Shown: positions 9,682 through 18,318 of the stretch, in pieces
Position numbering within the stretch: the stretch's first letter is position 1
Layout of the letters: every line of letters starts with the position of its first letter
NCBI RefSeq assembly: GCF_014118685.1
Contig: NZ_JACFAK010000009.1
Span: forward strand, 62,001-126,000
Source: Flaviflexus huanghaiensis
GTDB lineage: Bacteria; Actinomycetota; Actinomycetes; Actinomycetales; Actinomycetaceae
Direction: 5' to 3'
Length of the DNA stretch: 64,000 nucleotides
The notes under the pieces: generated by a model
The model's input: the letters and a program-made list of their open reading frames with translations, nothing else
The model's database searches: none
What the model was told of the DNA's origin: nothing
Program-made: the position numbers and the translations under genes

Positions 9682-10165
9682 CCGCAGCCTCCTCCACAGG
9701 CGCACTCCCACGACACTCAATTCCCAACAATTCAATGATGACGAGTGCGATGACGCCGAGAACAAGAGCGATGTCAGCAACGTTGCCGACAAACCATCCG
9801 TTGTAGCTAATGAAGTCAACGACGTGGCCCTGGCCGACCGACGGTTCGCGGAACACGCGGTCGATGAGATTGCCAACGGCACCGCCAGCGATGATTCCGA
9901 GAGTGATCGCCCACGCCCGAGATTCGCACTTCCGCAAAACCCACATGATGGCGGTGACGACAACGACCGAGAAGATCGTGAAGATCCACGTGCTTCCCGT
10001 GCCGAGCGAGAAAGCGGCGCCCGGGTTGTAGACGAGGACGAACGTGAGGAAATCGCCGATGACGGAGATGCGCTCACCGTTTCCGAGGGCGTTCTCGGCC
10101 CACCACTTCGTCACCTGATCGACGAGGATGACGAGGAGGCCGAAGGACAGTGCGCGCTTATACAT
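9674..10165 (-). CDS. lspA: Lipoprotein signal peptidase (signal peptidase II)
   Basis: A 163-residue inner-membrane aspartyl protease with four hydrophobic segments that cleaves prolipoproteins before the lipidated cysteine. Both catalytic aspartates are in their family motifs: [12 protein letters not shown] and [11 protein letters not shown], with VVDFISY between. A substrate is visible in this window: the CapA-like lipoprotein at 51716. The C-terminus ends in an acidic tail. It is followed without a gap by rluD. Confidence 0.95.
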   Translation of the reverse strand: MYKRALSFGLLVILVDQVTKWWAENALGNGERISVIGDFLTFVLVYNPGAAFSLGTGSTWIFTIFSVVVVTAIMWVLRKCESRAWAITLGIIAGGAVGNLIDRVFREPSVGQGHVVDFISYNGWFVGNVADIALVLGVIALVIIELLGIECRGSAPVEEAADE

Positions 10166-10172
10166 GGCATGA

Positions 10173-10198
10173 CGATGGCGGCCCGAAGGCCGCCATCG
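10173..10198 (-). terminator. Hairpin after divIVA
   Basis: An 11-bp perfect stem (CGATGGCGGCC / GGCCGCCATCG) with a four-base loop lies in the 45-base gap between divIVA and lspA. There is no clear U-run, so it may attenuate or process the transcript rather than end it fully. Confidence 0.55.
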
Positions 10199-10210
10199 AA
10201 CTCCGAGTCT

Positions 10211-10786
10211 CTAGATGTTTCCGGCGCCGGCCTGGCCCGAATCGACGTTGGCCAGGAGGGACTCCAGGTAGGACTTCATACGAGAGCGGTAATCGCGCTC
10301 GAAGTCGCGCAGTTCGGAGATCTTCCGTTCGAGAAGGCCTCGCTCCTGCTCCAGCTTCGTCAGGGTGCGGTTGTGCTGCTCCTCCGCGTCGCGGATGATG
10401 CGGGTGGACTCAGCGTTCGCCTCAGCGAGGATGCGATCGCCCTCTTCCCTGCCCTCGGCGACGTACTTGTCATGGAGCTCCTGAGCGAGGGCAAGGACAC
10501 CGGCCGCAGCGCTCGACAGGTCCCCGGACTCCTCGACCCCGTGGGGGGCTGCCGTTTGCGGGGCGGCCGCGGGAGTATCACCGGCGCCAGCCTCAAGCTC
10601 ACCAACACGCGCCTGGGCCGTAGCGAGCTGCTCGCGCAACGAATCGCGCTCCTCGCTCAGCTGCTTAATGGTCTCCGCAACCTCATCGAGGAAATCATCG
10701 ACCTCGTCCTGGTTGTAGCCCTCTTCGCGATAGCGAGTTTCGGCGAATGTCTTGTTTACGACATCCTCTTCAGTGAGCAGCGCCAT
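10211..10786 (-). CDS. divIVA: DivIVA/Wag31 polar growth scaffold
   Basis: A 191-residue coiled-coil protein. The N-terminal lipid-binding domain MALLTEEDVVNKTFAETRYR, followed by GYNQDEVDDFLDEV, is the DivIVA signature. Two predicted coiled-coil segments (about residues 30-60 and 95-180) are separated by an Ala/Pro-rich linker. In actinobacteria it marks the cell poles, recruits the elongation machinery and is essential. Its place next to yggT, sepF and ftsZ is conserved. It is shorter than mycobacterial Wag31, mainly in the linker. Confidence 0.95.
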   Translation of the reverse strand: MALLTEEDVVNKTFAETRYREEGYNQDEVDDFLDEVAETIKQLSEERDSLREQLATAQARVGELEAGAGDTPAAAPQTAAPHGVEESGDLSSAAAGVLALAQELHDKYVAEGREEGDRILAEANAESTRIIRDAEEQHNRTLTKLEQERGLLERKISELRDFERDYRSRMKSYLESLLANVDSGQAGAGNI

Positions 10787-10895
10787 ATCTTCACCTCGTA
10801 ATTTCAGTCAGTAAGTGCTGGATCGAACATAAGACTACACGAGTCAATCCTGAAACACGGTCAATGTCAGCGCAGAAAAGGCGTCAGGTCAACTC

Positions 10896-11192
10896 TTAGA
10901 GTCCGATGATGATCCTTTGGATGATCCATTGGGCGATCGAGACACCGAAGAAGAGGACAAGGAACCCCATATCAAGTGCCACTGGACCCATCCTCAGGGG
11001 CGGGATAAATCGCCTGAGGAACCGCAGGGGCGGGTCTGTCAGACGAAACACCATGTTCGCAAGGATGAGCAGGCCGCCCGTCGGACGCCAGTCTCGCGAG
11101 AAGACGGAGACGAGGTCGATGACGACTCGGCCAAAAAGGACAAACGTGTAGAGCGATAGCGCCCAGAACAGGATTGTGAGAAGGAGGATCAT
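10896..11192 (-). CDS. YggT family membrane protein
   Basis: A 98-residue protein with two hydrophobic segments (about 1-25 and 68-95) around the loop RLTDPPLRFLRRFIPPLRMG, which is the YggT signature. The family is found beside sepF and divIVA in Gram-positive bacteria and is thought to take part in division or envelope organisation; the molecular role is not established. Its ATG shares a base with the sepF stop (TAATG), so translation is coupled. Confidence 0.92.
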   Translation of the reverse strand: MILLLTILFWALSLYTFVLFGRVVIDLVSVFSRDWRPTGGLLILANMVFRLTDPPLRFLRRFIPPLRMGPVALDMGFLVLFFGVSIAQWIIQRIIIGL

Positions 11193-11602
11193 TAACGACC
11201 GAGTCGGTTGGTCCCGTCAGCGCGATGCTCTTCCATCCGCACCGAGTACGGAGTCATGAGCAACACATCGTCCGAGATCTGGTTGAGGTTGCCGCCCCGG
11301 CCGTAGCAAACTCCGAGGGCGAAGTCCGCGATCCGCTGCCGTGCTGCATCGTCAGCCTGGGAGAGGTTGAGGATGACCGGAAGGTCCTTGCGGAATTCAT
11401 CGGCGAACGTCTGAATGTCGGCGAATGTGCGAGGCCAACAGGTGGCGATCCGGGAGACCTCCTCGGCCGGCGTCACGGCCCTGATGCTACTCACAGGGGC
11501 CTCCTCGTCGTAGTTCTCGTACTCGTAGCCCTCGTCATCGAGGTACTCTTCGCTCTCGTCAGCGAGCGAGGCCTTCTCCATGAAGCGCTCAAACATTCCC
11601 AT
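11192..11602 (-). CDS. sepF: Cell division protein SepF
   Basis: A 136-residue protein that tethers FtsZ to the membrane, important here because actinobacteria lack FtsA. It has an N-terminal amphipathic start (MGMFERFMEKASL), an acidic Asp/Glu/Tyr-rich linker (residues 15-40) and the SepF core with ADIQTFADEFRKDLPVILNL and the RIADFALGVCYGRGG region. ATG 11602 has a GGGGGAG ribosome site six bases upstream. It is short for the family, mainly because of a compact linker. Confidence 0.94.
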   Translation of the reverse strand: MGMFERFMEKASLADESEEYLDDEGYEYENYDEEAPVSSIRAVTPAEEVSRIATCWPRTFADIQTFADEFRKDLPVILNLSQADDAARQRIADFALGVCYGRGGNLNQISDDVLLMTPYSVRMEEHRADGTNRLGR

Positions 11603-11642
11603 GGCGCGCTCCCCCTTCTCTCAGTGGCATGCCATCTTCAAG

Positions 11643-12377
11643 TTAGAGCAGGGGGTCTCCCCCTGCGGGCAAGCGAGACGGAGTGTCGCGATCCAACACG
11701 AGGAATCCGGCGAATCGTCCAGTCCCACCGGGTTCTCTGCGATGGGAGAAGAAGCGCTCGTCCTCCATCGTACAGATGTCGAGTGTGTCGACCCGGACCC
11801 CGCGGTTCGTGAGAATCCGGGCCACAGTTCCGGGAATGTCAATTCCTGGCGTGCCCCAGCGGGTTGTGCATGAGCTTCCCGGCAGTAGCTGTTCGGCCTC
11901 GACGGCGAGATCCTCTCCGACCTCGTAGCACGCCCCGCAAATAGCAGGACCGATGACCGCGGAGATGTCCGTTATCCCTGCTACCTGGAAGATGTCGATG
12001 GCGGCATCGACGATACCGCCAAGCAAACCCGCCCTGCCGACGTGGACGACGGCGCCGAGCCGATCATCATCCGTTTCTCCGCTGATGAGGAGGGGAACAC
12101 AGTCGGCGACCATGACTGCCGCACCCTGACCCGGGCGGAGCGTGAGTCCATCAGCGGTTGGCACAGCATCTGTCTGCGCCGGAACGATCGTCGTTCCGTG
12201 AACCTGGTTCATCCACGCGAGCGACCCTGTCTCGATTTCGAGTCGCTCGCGCCAGCGGCGCACGTTCGCCGGACGGTCGCCGACATGATTCGCAACATTG
12301 CCGGCATATAAACCGCCAGGCTCCCGAGCCGTAAAACCGGCTATTGAGCCCGGCAGTTCAACTCTGATGATGCGGAT
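11643..12377 (-). CDS. pgeF: PgeF/YfiH multicopper-oxidase-like protein with no usual start codon
   Basis: A laccase-domain protein (YfiH/YlmD, peptidoglycan editing factor or purine nucleoside phosphorylase family). Family motifs are WMNQVHGT, VMVADCVPLL, VVHVGRAGLLGG and GPAICGACYEVGED; these hold the His/Cys metal ligands. The first ATG/GTG/TTG in frame is GTG 12263, giving 206 residues. But the frame upstream also encodes family sequence (IAGFTAREPGGLYAG, then NHVGDRPANV), so the protein should begin near the ftsZ stop. Candidates there are AUC 12377, which has GAGGA about six bases upstream, or CTG 12383, which overlaps the ftsZ TGA. I list the AUC version (244 residues); the true start is undecided. 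Confidence 0.75.
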   Translation of the reverse strand: MRIIRVELPGSIAGFTAREPGGLYAGNVANHVGDRPANVRRWRERLEIETGSLAWMNQVHGTTIVPAQTDAVPTADGLTLRPGQGAAVMVADCVPLLISGETDDDRLGAVVHVGRAGLLGGIVDAAIDIFQVAGITDISAVIGPAICGACYEVGEDLAVEAEQLLPGSSCTTRWGTPGIDIPGTVARILTNRGVRVDTLDICTMEDERFFSHRREPGGTGRFAGFLVLDRDTPSRLPAGGDPLL

Positions 12378-12379
12378 GT

Positions 12380-13549
12380 TCAGTCCTCGTTGAAGAGGAA
12401 GGACGGGATGTCGAGATCGGCACGGATCCGCTCATCGCCCGACACCCTCTGAGCTGCGGGCACAACAGGCGCCGCGGGCGAGACGAGGTGGCCAGGATCT
12501 TCGACCTCGTGAGCAACTGCCTGGACCGGCTTCTCCGCGGGCTCGGCGGGGGCGCTGGGCGGAACCTGCTGGGCGACGGGCATGCGGCCGGTGGCGATGT
12601 GATCGTCGGCCTCGTCAAAGCCCGCAGCGATGACGGTGACGTTGACGACGTCGCCGAGTGAATCTTCGATGATGTGGCCAACGATGATGTTCGCGTTCGG
12701 GTCAACCGACTCCTTGACGAGCTGCGAGGCGCGGGCGAGCTCCTGCATCGAGAAGTCCGCACCCGCCTGGAAGGAGAGGAGGACGCCGTGAGCGCCGTCG
12801 ATACGGGCCTCGAGAAGCGGGGAGGAAATTGCGTTCTCTGTCGCCCTCATGGCACGATCCTCGCCCGAGGCGGAGCCAATGCCCATGATCGCAGTTCCTG
12901 CGTCCTTCATGACCGCCTTGACGTCGGCGAAGTCGAGGTTGACGAGGCCCGGGATCGTGATGAGGTCGGAGATGCCCTTGACGCCGGAGCGGAGGACCTC
13001 GTCAGCCATGTGGAACGCCTCGAGAACCGACAGCTCCTTCTCCGCAATTTCGAGGAGCCGGTCGTTGGGAATGACGATGAGGGTGTCGACGGCCTGGCGA
13101 AGCTCCTTGATCCCTGCGGTGGCGTTGTTAGCGCGCTGGCGGCCTTCGAAGTCAAAGGGCCGCGTAACAACCCCCACGGTCAAGGCACCAAGGTCGCGTG
13201 CGGCATTGGCGACGATCGGAGCGGCGCCGGTCCCGGTGCCGCCGCCCTCGCCCGCGGTCACGAACACCATGTCGGCACCCTCGAGAGCTGCCCGGATGAT
13301 TTCGACGTTCTCCTCGGCTGCCTTGCGGCCGATTGCCGGGTCGGCACCCGCGCCGAGGCCGTTGGAGACCGAACGGCCGATGTCGAGCTTCGTCTCCGCC
13401 TCAGATTTGACGAGGGACTGGCCGTCTGTGTTGACAGCAATGAACTCGACTCCGGAGAGACCGTCCTGAATCATGCGGTCGACGGCATTGACGCCGCCGC
13501 CGCCGACGCCGATGACTTTGATGTTGGCTGCATTGTTGATTGTCGACAT
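12380..13549 (-). CDS. ftsZ: Cell division GTPase FtsZ
   Basis: The 389-residue tubulin homologue that forms the Z ring. It has the N-terminal [13 protein letters not shown] loop, the tubulin signature [12 protein letters not shown], the T7 loop region with NLDFADVK, and a variable Ala/Pro/Val-rich linker from about residue 320. The last residues, [12 protein letters not shown], form the conserved C-terminal peptide that binds SepF. The 113-base gap upstream before ftsQ probably holds a promoter, as is usual for actinobacterial ftsZ. The stop codon lies at the expected start of pgeF. Confidence 0.98.
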   Translation of the reverse strand: MSTINNAANIKVIGVGGGGVNAVDRMIQDGLSGVEFIAVNTDGQSLVKSEAETKLDIGRSVSNGLGAGADPAIGRKAAEENVEIIRAALEGADMVFVTAGEGGGTGTGAAPIVANAARDLGALTVGVVTRPFDFEGRQRANNATAGIKELRQAVDTLIVIPNDRLLEIAEKELSVLEAFHMADEVLRSGVKGISDLITIPGLVNLDFADVKAVMKDAGTAIMGIGSASGEDRAMRATENAISSPLLEARIDGAHGVLLSFQAGADFSMQELARASQLVKESVDPNANIIVGHIIEDSLGDVVNVTVIAAGFDEADDHIATGRMPVAQQVPPSAPAEPAEKPVQAVAHEVEDPGHLVSPAAPVVPAAQRVSGDERIRADLDIPSFLFNED

Positions 13550-13662
13550 GTTTCCTCCGGGACCTCAAGTGCGGGTTGAGGTTTCTTGGCTCCAACCTCG
13601 CGCATAAGTTACGGACCGGATCGACCGCGTTCAATGATCGACGCGCCGGATGTCGAAACTCG

Positions 13663-14664
13663 TCAATAAGTCACCGGGGCGTTCGGCATCGTCACGTCAT
13701 AGGTGCCAGCCTCCTGGGTGAGGAGCACGGCGATAACACGCGCCTTCTTCTCGTTCTCTTCCGACCGGCCCCACTTGATCGTGCCGGATTCGAGCGCAAA
13801 CTCAATGAGCCCGCTTTCGCTGACCGACGCGCTCGTCACGGCCGAATGGACGTGATCTGGCAGAGCGGCAAGCGCGTCAAGCAAGCCCTGGAGATGCTCT
13901 GCCGCCCAACCCGAGTCCAAGTCCATCGTCACCTTCGGCAGTGCGGCCTGAAGCTCCGGCCCCACGTCGAGGCGCATCGCCTCGACATCGATCCCCACGC
14001 AACTTTCGGCTGCGCCGACGCACGCGACAGGAACCCGCGCCGTGATCTCCACATCCATCCCGCGCGGAAATACTCCATCAACCCGCGCGTTCGCAACAGC
14101 CGGTATCGCGAGCAGACGTTCCTCGATGTCACGCTCAGCAAGGCGAAGCACAGGGGTTCCCTCAACCCCGGAGAGGATGTCGGAGATCTCCGCCTCGTTG
14201 AGAACCCCTGCTGGATCGTCTGTCACGACGTTCGTCTCCCGTACAGCGAAGACAGACGAGAAAAAAAGCACCCAGACGGCGCCTCCGGCGAGTGCCAGCA
14301 CTCCAGCTGTCACCGCGAGCCGAATGAGGAGCGCCCTGCGGCGGGCTCTCCTGCGCAGTTCAATCTTTTCGCTCAGCGGATAGGGGTCCGAGGATCGCTT
14401 TCGGTGGGCCGGGACGGGCGGCTTTTCCGGGGCACTTTTCATGCGCTCCCGCCGGAGTTTTGCGACACGTGCACGCACGCTTGTTCCCAGCTCCGCCGAT
14501 GCTGGTGGCGCGCTTTCAGGGGGCTGATTTCGCACCGGTCGAGACGCGAGAGAACCCTCGTGGGCAGGCACATCCCTTGAGGCGCTCTGGCGAACCGGCT
14601 CGCCCGTCGGCTGCCGCTCCGGGGACCGAGGCGCCGACCGGCGGGGTTGCTTCGGTGGTCTCAC
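13663..14664 (-). CDS. ftsQ: Cell division protein FtsQ
   Basis: A 333-residue bitopic protein. A long, charged, Pro/Arg-rich cytoplasmic N-terminus (about 1-125) is followed by one transmembrane helix (LLIRLAVTAGVLALAGGAVW area), a POTRA domain starting at AVRETNVVTDDPAG, and the FtsQ core. It links early and late divisome proteins with FtsL and FtsB. It starts on GTG overlapping the murC stop (GTGA). The N-terminal region is longer than in many relatives, as is typical for actinobacteria. Confidence 0.93.
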   Translation of the reverse strand: MRPPKQPRRSAPRSPERQPTGEPVRQSASRDVPAHEGSLASRPVRNQPPESAPPASAELGTSVRARVAKLRRERMKSAPEKPPVPAHRKRSSDPYPLSEKIELRRRARRRALLIRLAVTAGVLALAGGAVWVLFFSSVFAVRETNVVTDDPAGVLNEAEISDILSGVEGTPVLRLAERDIEERLLAIPAVANARVDGVFPRGMDVEITARVPVACVGAAESCVGIDVEAMRLDVGPELQAALPKVTMDLDSGWAAEHLQGLLDALAALPDHVHSAVTSASVSESGLIEFALESGTIKWGRSEENEKKARVIAVLLTQEAGTYDVTMPNAPVTY

Positions 14665-16007
14665 AGCGCCGCCAGAATCTCCGACGTTAGAGCGGTCACG
14701 CTCCCCGCTCCCATCGTCATGATGAGGTCGCCTGGCTCGGCGCGGCTCGATATGGCAGCGGCCGCCTCATGCATGTCCTCAATAAAGTCACCACGGACCA
14801 TTCTGTCGGCGATGATGTGCCCATCGACCCCCTCGACGGGCTCCTCACGTGCGCCGTACACGCCCGTGACAATGACATCATCCGCGAGGTCGAGCGCACG
14901 TGCGAACTCGGCTGCGAAGTTCTGTGTTCGGGAGTAAAGGTGAGGTTGGAAAATAACTCGAATGCTGCCGTCGGTCTGTGTTCGGGCGGCGGTGAGCGTC
15001 GCGGCGACCTCGGTCGGGTGGTGCGCATAATCATCGACGACAACAATGTCGCGCACAGTACCTTTGCGCTCGAAACGCCGTCCCGTGCCTTCGAATGTGC
15101 TGATGGCCTCGGCCATCGCCTTCGGCTCGACGCCAAGCTCAAGGCCGACCGCCCAGACAGCTACCGCATTGCGGAGCATGTGATCGCCAGCGACCGCCAG
15201 CGAGAGTTCTGCCGACTTAGGCGAGCCCAGCTCCGACGTCAACGTCACGTGGCCGGTTGTCGGCCCGGTGATGTCAAGGTGGACGTGGGCGTCAACACCG
15301 GCAGGTCCGCTTGTTCCGTACGACCAGCGCCTTCCGCCTGTCGCAGCCAGAAGACGCCTCGCGCCATCGTCGTCCGCACAGGCGATGAGAAGCCCGCCCG
15401 GAACCCTGCGGTCAGCGAACTCAGCGAAGGCCTGCTCGAAGCTCTCCGCATCCCCGTAATGGTCGAGATGGTCGGGCTCGATGTTCGTCACGATCTCAAC
15501 CGATGGCGAATAGTTGAGGAATGAGCCGTCGGACTCATCGGCCTCCGCAACGAACGCTCGTCCCTGTCCCAGCTTCGCACCCGATGCACCCCCGAGGAGG
15601 GTGGAGCCGATGGCATATGACGGATCGAGACCGGCCGCGGTGAGAGCGACAGCCAGCATGCCTGATGTCGTTGTCTTCCCGTGAGCGCCAGCAACGGCAA
15701 TAAAGTCGTATCCCTCCGCGGCGAGCGCAAGTGCCTGCGACCGGTGAATAATGCGCTGGCCGCGAGAACGGGCCACCGCGAGCTCAGGATTGGACTCCTT
15801 GATCGCGGACGAGACGACAAGAACTGCGTCCTCGTGGACGTGACCAGCCTCGTGACCGATGTGGATTGTCATGCCAAGGCTCTCGAGCCGGGCCGTGTTC
15901 GCTGAGGCTGACCTGTCGGAACCCTCGACGGTCTGGCCGCGGGCGGCGAGAAGCTCAGCCACCGCCGCCATACCGACCCCGCCAATACCGATGAAATGGA
16001 ATCTCAT
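14661..16007 (-). CDS. murC: UDP-N-acetylmuramate--L-alanine ligase
   Basis: A 448-residue Mur ligase that adds the first residue, L-Ala, to UDP-MurNAc. The N-terminal nucleotide-sugar domain begins MRFHFIGIGGVGMAAVAELL, the P-loop is AGAHGKTTTSGML, and the central domain has TNIEPDHLDHYG and EADESDGSFL. The C-terminal domain has DDYAHHPTE and QPHLYSRT. All are typical MurC motifs. It overlaps both murG (ATGA) and ftsQ (GTGA). Confidence 0.97.
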   Translation of the reverse strand: MRFHFIGIGGVGMAAVAELLAARGQTVEGSDRSASANTARLESLGMTIHIGHEAGHVHEDAVLVVSSAIKESNPELAVARSRGQRIIHRSQALALAAEGYDFIAVAGAHGKTTTSGMLAVALTAAGLDPSYAIGSTLLGGASGAKLGQGRAFVAEADESDGSFLNYSPSVEIVTNIEPDHLDHYGDAESFEQAFAEFADRRVPGGLLIACADDDGARRLLAATGGRRWSYGTSGPAGVDAHVHLDITGPTTGHVTLTSELGSPKSAELSLAVAGDHMLRNAVAVWAVGLELGVEPKAMAEAISTFEGTGRRFERKGTVRDIVVVDDYAHHPTEVAATLTAARTQTDGSIRVIFQPHLYSRTQNFAAEFARALDLADDVIVTGVYGAREEPVEGVDGHIIADRMVRGDFIEDMHEAAAAISSRAEPGDLIMTMGAGSVTALTSEILAAL

Positions 16008-17101
16008 ACGACTGCCTCCACAAGATCTGCAACGGCCACTGCTCCGTCGGACACGCCAGCGTCCGCAAGATGGGCCGAACTCCGTGCGAGCTTTTCGCTG
16101 TTCAGGAGGGGAATGATGCGGGAGCGGACGGCATCCGCTGTGAAATCAGCATCGGCTATGTGGACGAAGCCGCCCGATTCGATGTAAGCCTGAGCGTTGA
16201 GGTACTGCTCCCCGTTCCCGATGGGGAGTGGTACGACGACGGCGGGAAGTGCGAGCGCCGCCAGTTCAGCCACCATCCCCGCACCGGCCCGGGTAACGAC
16301 AAGGTCCGCCATCGCATAAACCTCCTCCATATCCGTCACGTACTCGACTGTCCGATAGCGGTCGCTCAACGCGCCCGGCGCGATATCGGACTCTTTGCCT
16401 TTTCCGGTCACGTGCAACACCTGTGCGTGTCTCACGACATCGGCGCCTGCGGCGGAGAAGCCCGTGTTGAGTCGGCGGGCGCCGGAGGAGCCACCGGTCA
16501 CCACAATGATGCGATCATCGGGATCGAGCCCAAAACGTGCCGCTGCCGAACGTCTGCGTGCGCGAGCCTCCTCGGGATCGCGGCGATCTGCAGCCAGTGC
16601 GCTGATGGCGGGACGTAGCGGAAGGCCCGTGACGTGAGTGACCCCTTTTCTTGCCTCGAGCTTGGTCGTCTCGAACGTGAGAGATACGGCCTTCGCCCAG
16701 CGTGCGCCAAGCCTGTTCGCGATTCCGGCGCGAACGTTCTGTTCCTGGACGACAATCGGGATGTTCTCCTTGCGCGCCGCCAGGTAGACAGGCGCCGAGA
16801 CGTAGCCACCGAAGCCAAGCACGACGCTGATATCACGGTCGCGGAGGATGGCTCGAAGGTCGCGGACTGCCCGGGTGAGCCGGCCCGGTAGCCGGACGAG
16901 GTCAAGAGAGGGCCTGCGGGGCAGCGGAATCCGTTCGATCGTCACGAGCTCGAGGCCCGCGGCGGGGACAAGATCAGCTTCAAGACCGGTGGCTGTTCCA
17001 ACGGCGATGACCTCGTGGCCCCGACACATGAGCTGCTCGGCGGTGGCGAGCATAGGGTTGACATGACCGGCGGTGCCGCCAGCTGCGGCCAAGATTCTCA
17101 T
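16004..17101 (-). CDS. murG: Undecaprenyl-PP-MurNAc-pentapeptide GlcNAc transferase
   Basis: A 365-residue GT28 enzyme that turns lipid I into lipid II at the inner face of the membrane. The start is the ATG of MRILAAAGGTAGHVNPMLAT, whose GGTAGH loop is diagnostic, and which overlaps the ftsW stop by four bases. Other motifs are GFGGYVSAPVYLAA and GGSSGARRLN and, in the C-terminal UDP-GlcNAc domain, ADLVVTRAGAGMVAELAALA. A longer open frame upstream lies over ftsW and is not used. Confidence 0.96.
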   Translation of the reverse strand: MRILAAAGGTAGHVNPMLATAEQLMCRGHEVIAVGTATGLEADLVPAAGLELVTIERIPLPRRPSLDLVRLPGRLTRAVRDLRAILRDRDISVVLGFGGYVSAPVYLAARKENIPIVVQEQNVRAGIANRLGARWAKAVSLTFETTKLEARKGVTHVTGLPLRPAISALAADRRDPEEARARRRSAAARFGLDPDDRIIVVTGGSSGARRLNTGFSAAGADVVRHAQVLHVTGKGKESDIAPGALSDRYRTVEYVTDMEEVYAMADLVVTRAGAGMVAELAALALPAVVVPLPIGNGEQYLNAQAYIESGGFVHIADADFTADAVRSRIIPLLNSEKLARSSAHLADAGVSDGAVAVADLVEAVV

Positions 17102-18315
17102 CGGGGGCTCCTTACGGCGGCGGTGGACCGGTACGACATCCGGGGCAGACGAAGCGATTTTGCGACACCGGGGTGGCTGAGCGCAGCTGAGACGACGGTC
17201 GCCACGGCAAGAAGACAGGCGACGAGAGCGGATCCGCCCTGGGAAATGAAGGGCAAAGGCACACCGAACACCGGAAGCACGCCGGTCACAACCATCATAT
17301 TGAGCAGGGCCTGCCCGACGAGCCACATCGCGATCATCGCGACGAAACAGCGAACCCACATCTCACTGTGATGCGTGATGATGCGGAGCATGCCGAAGCC
17401 GAGGACGACGTAGAGGAGGATGACAGCGAGCCCACCGAAGAAGCCAAGCTCCTCACCGATGACTGCGAAGATGAAGTCATTGTGCGCCTCGGGAAGATAA
17501 TTCCATTTCTCGCGGGAGGCTCCCAGTCCGACGCCGCCGATGCCGCCCGTCCCGAAAGCCCACATGGCGTAGTCAGACTGCGTCGGCGCGTGGATATCCG
17601 GCATCGTGAAGAGGTTTTGCGCGTAATCGACGATGCGGTTGAGCCGCGAACTCTGGATCGCGACAAGAAGGACCGCGGCAAGGCCGACGAACAGGCCAGC
17701 GCCCGCGAACCAGCGTGCTGGAACGCCGGCGAGGAAGAACCCGGCTGCGAACATGAGGACGTAGATGATGGCGGTACCCATGTCCTGACCGGCGAGAACG
17801 GCGATGAGGGCCGCGATTGCTCCGGCACCGGCGGGATTGAGAACCCGCCTCATGTCCGTCATCTCCTCGCGTTTCATCCGCCCGAGCATGACGGCAAGCC
17901 ATAGCGCCGACGCAAGCTTGAGGAACTCGGACGGCTGGATATTGACGCCGCCGAGCGAGATCCAGTTTGTGTTGCCGCCGACCGTGTCCCCGAGGGGAGT
18001 GAGCACGAGGAGCTGGAGGACGATCCCGAGCGCGAAGATCGGCCATGCCGCCTTCCGGTAGAGAGCGACGGGGACGAGGGAGAAAATCACCATGAGGACC
18101 ACACCAGCCACGGCGAACTGGAGCTGGCGCTGTGCCATCGCGAAACGAACGCTCGGATCGTCAAGGCTGATCGCGACCGAAATCGACGAGACAGAGGTCG
18201 CGGAGAACACCATGACAACCCCGAGGACCGTGAGGATGAGGGTTGAGGTGAGGATGAGGATGATGGCTTCGCGGATGACGTCTCTTGACCGCTCAGGTGT
18301 GAGGGGGACGCTCAT
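17098..18315 (-). CDS. ftsW: Lipid II glycan polymerase FtsW
   Basis: A 405-residue SEDS-family membrane protein with about ten hydrophobic segments. Conserved stretches are NTNWISLGGVNIQPSEFLKL, GQDMGTAIIYVLMF, EAHNDFIFAVIGEELGF and GVPLPFISQGGSALV. FtsW makes septal glycan strands together with the class B PBP encoded by ftsI nearby. Its position between murD and murG is the standard dcw order. Confidence 0.95.
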   Translation of the reverse strand: MSVPLTPERSRDVIREAIILILTSTLILTVLGVVMVFSATSVSSISVAISLDDPSVRFAMAQRQLQFAVAGVVLMVIFSLVPVALYRKAAWPIFALGIVLQLLVLTPLGDTVGGNTNWISLGGVNIQPSEFLKLASALWLAVMLGRMKREEMTDMRRVLNPAGAGAIAALIAVLAGQDMGTAIIYVLMFAAGFFLAGVPARWFAGAGLFVGLAAVLLVAIQSSRLNRIVDYAQNLFTMPDIHAPTQSDYAMWAFGTGGIGGVGLGASREKWNYLPEAHNDFIFAVIGEELGFFGGLAVILLYVVLGFGMLRIITHHSEMWVRCFVAMIAMWLVGQALLNMMVVTGVLPVFGVPLPFISQGGSALVACLLAVATVVSAALSHPGVAKSLRLPRMSYRSTAAVRSPR

Positions 18316-18318
18316 CTT

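Noticed and set aside
9682-10077. N-terminal extension of rluD in frame over lspA (Ser/Arg-rich)
   Set aside because: It lies entirely over lspA in another frame, has the biased composition of an antisense-type shadow, and RluD homology starts at the ATG at 9681.
12674-13579. 301-codon plus-strand frame over ftsZ
   Set aside because: Antisense shadow of ftsZ; no homology and no ribosome site.
17102-17359. Upstream extension of murG
   Set aside because: It runs over the ftsW 3' end and lacks family similarity; ATG 17101 gives the normal MurG start and an ATGA overlap with ftsW.
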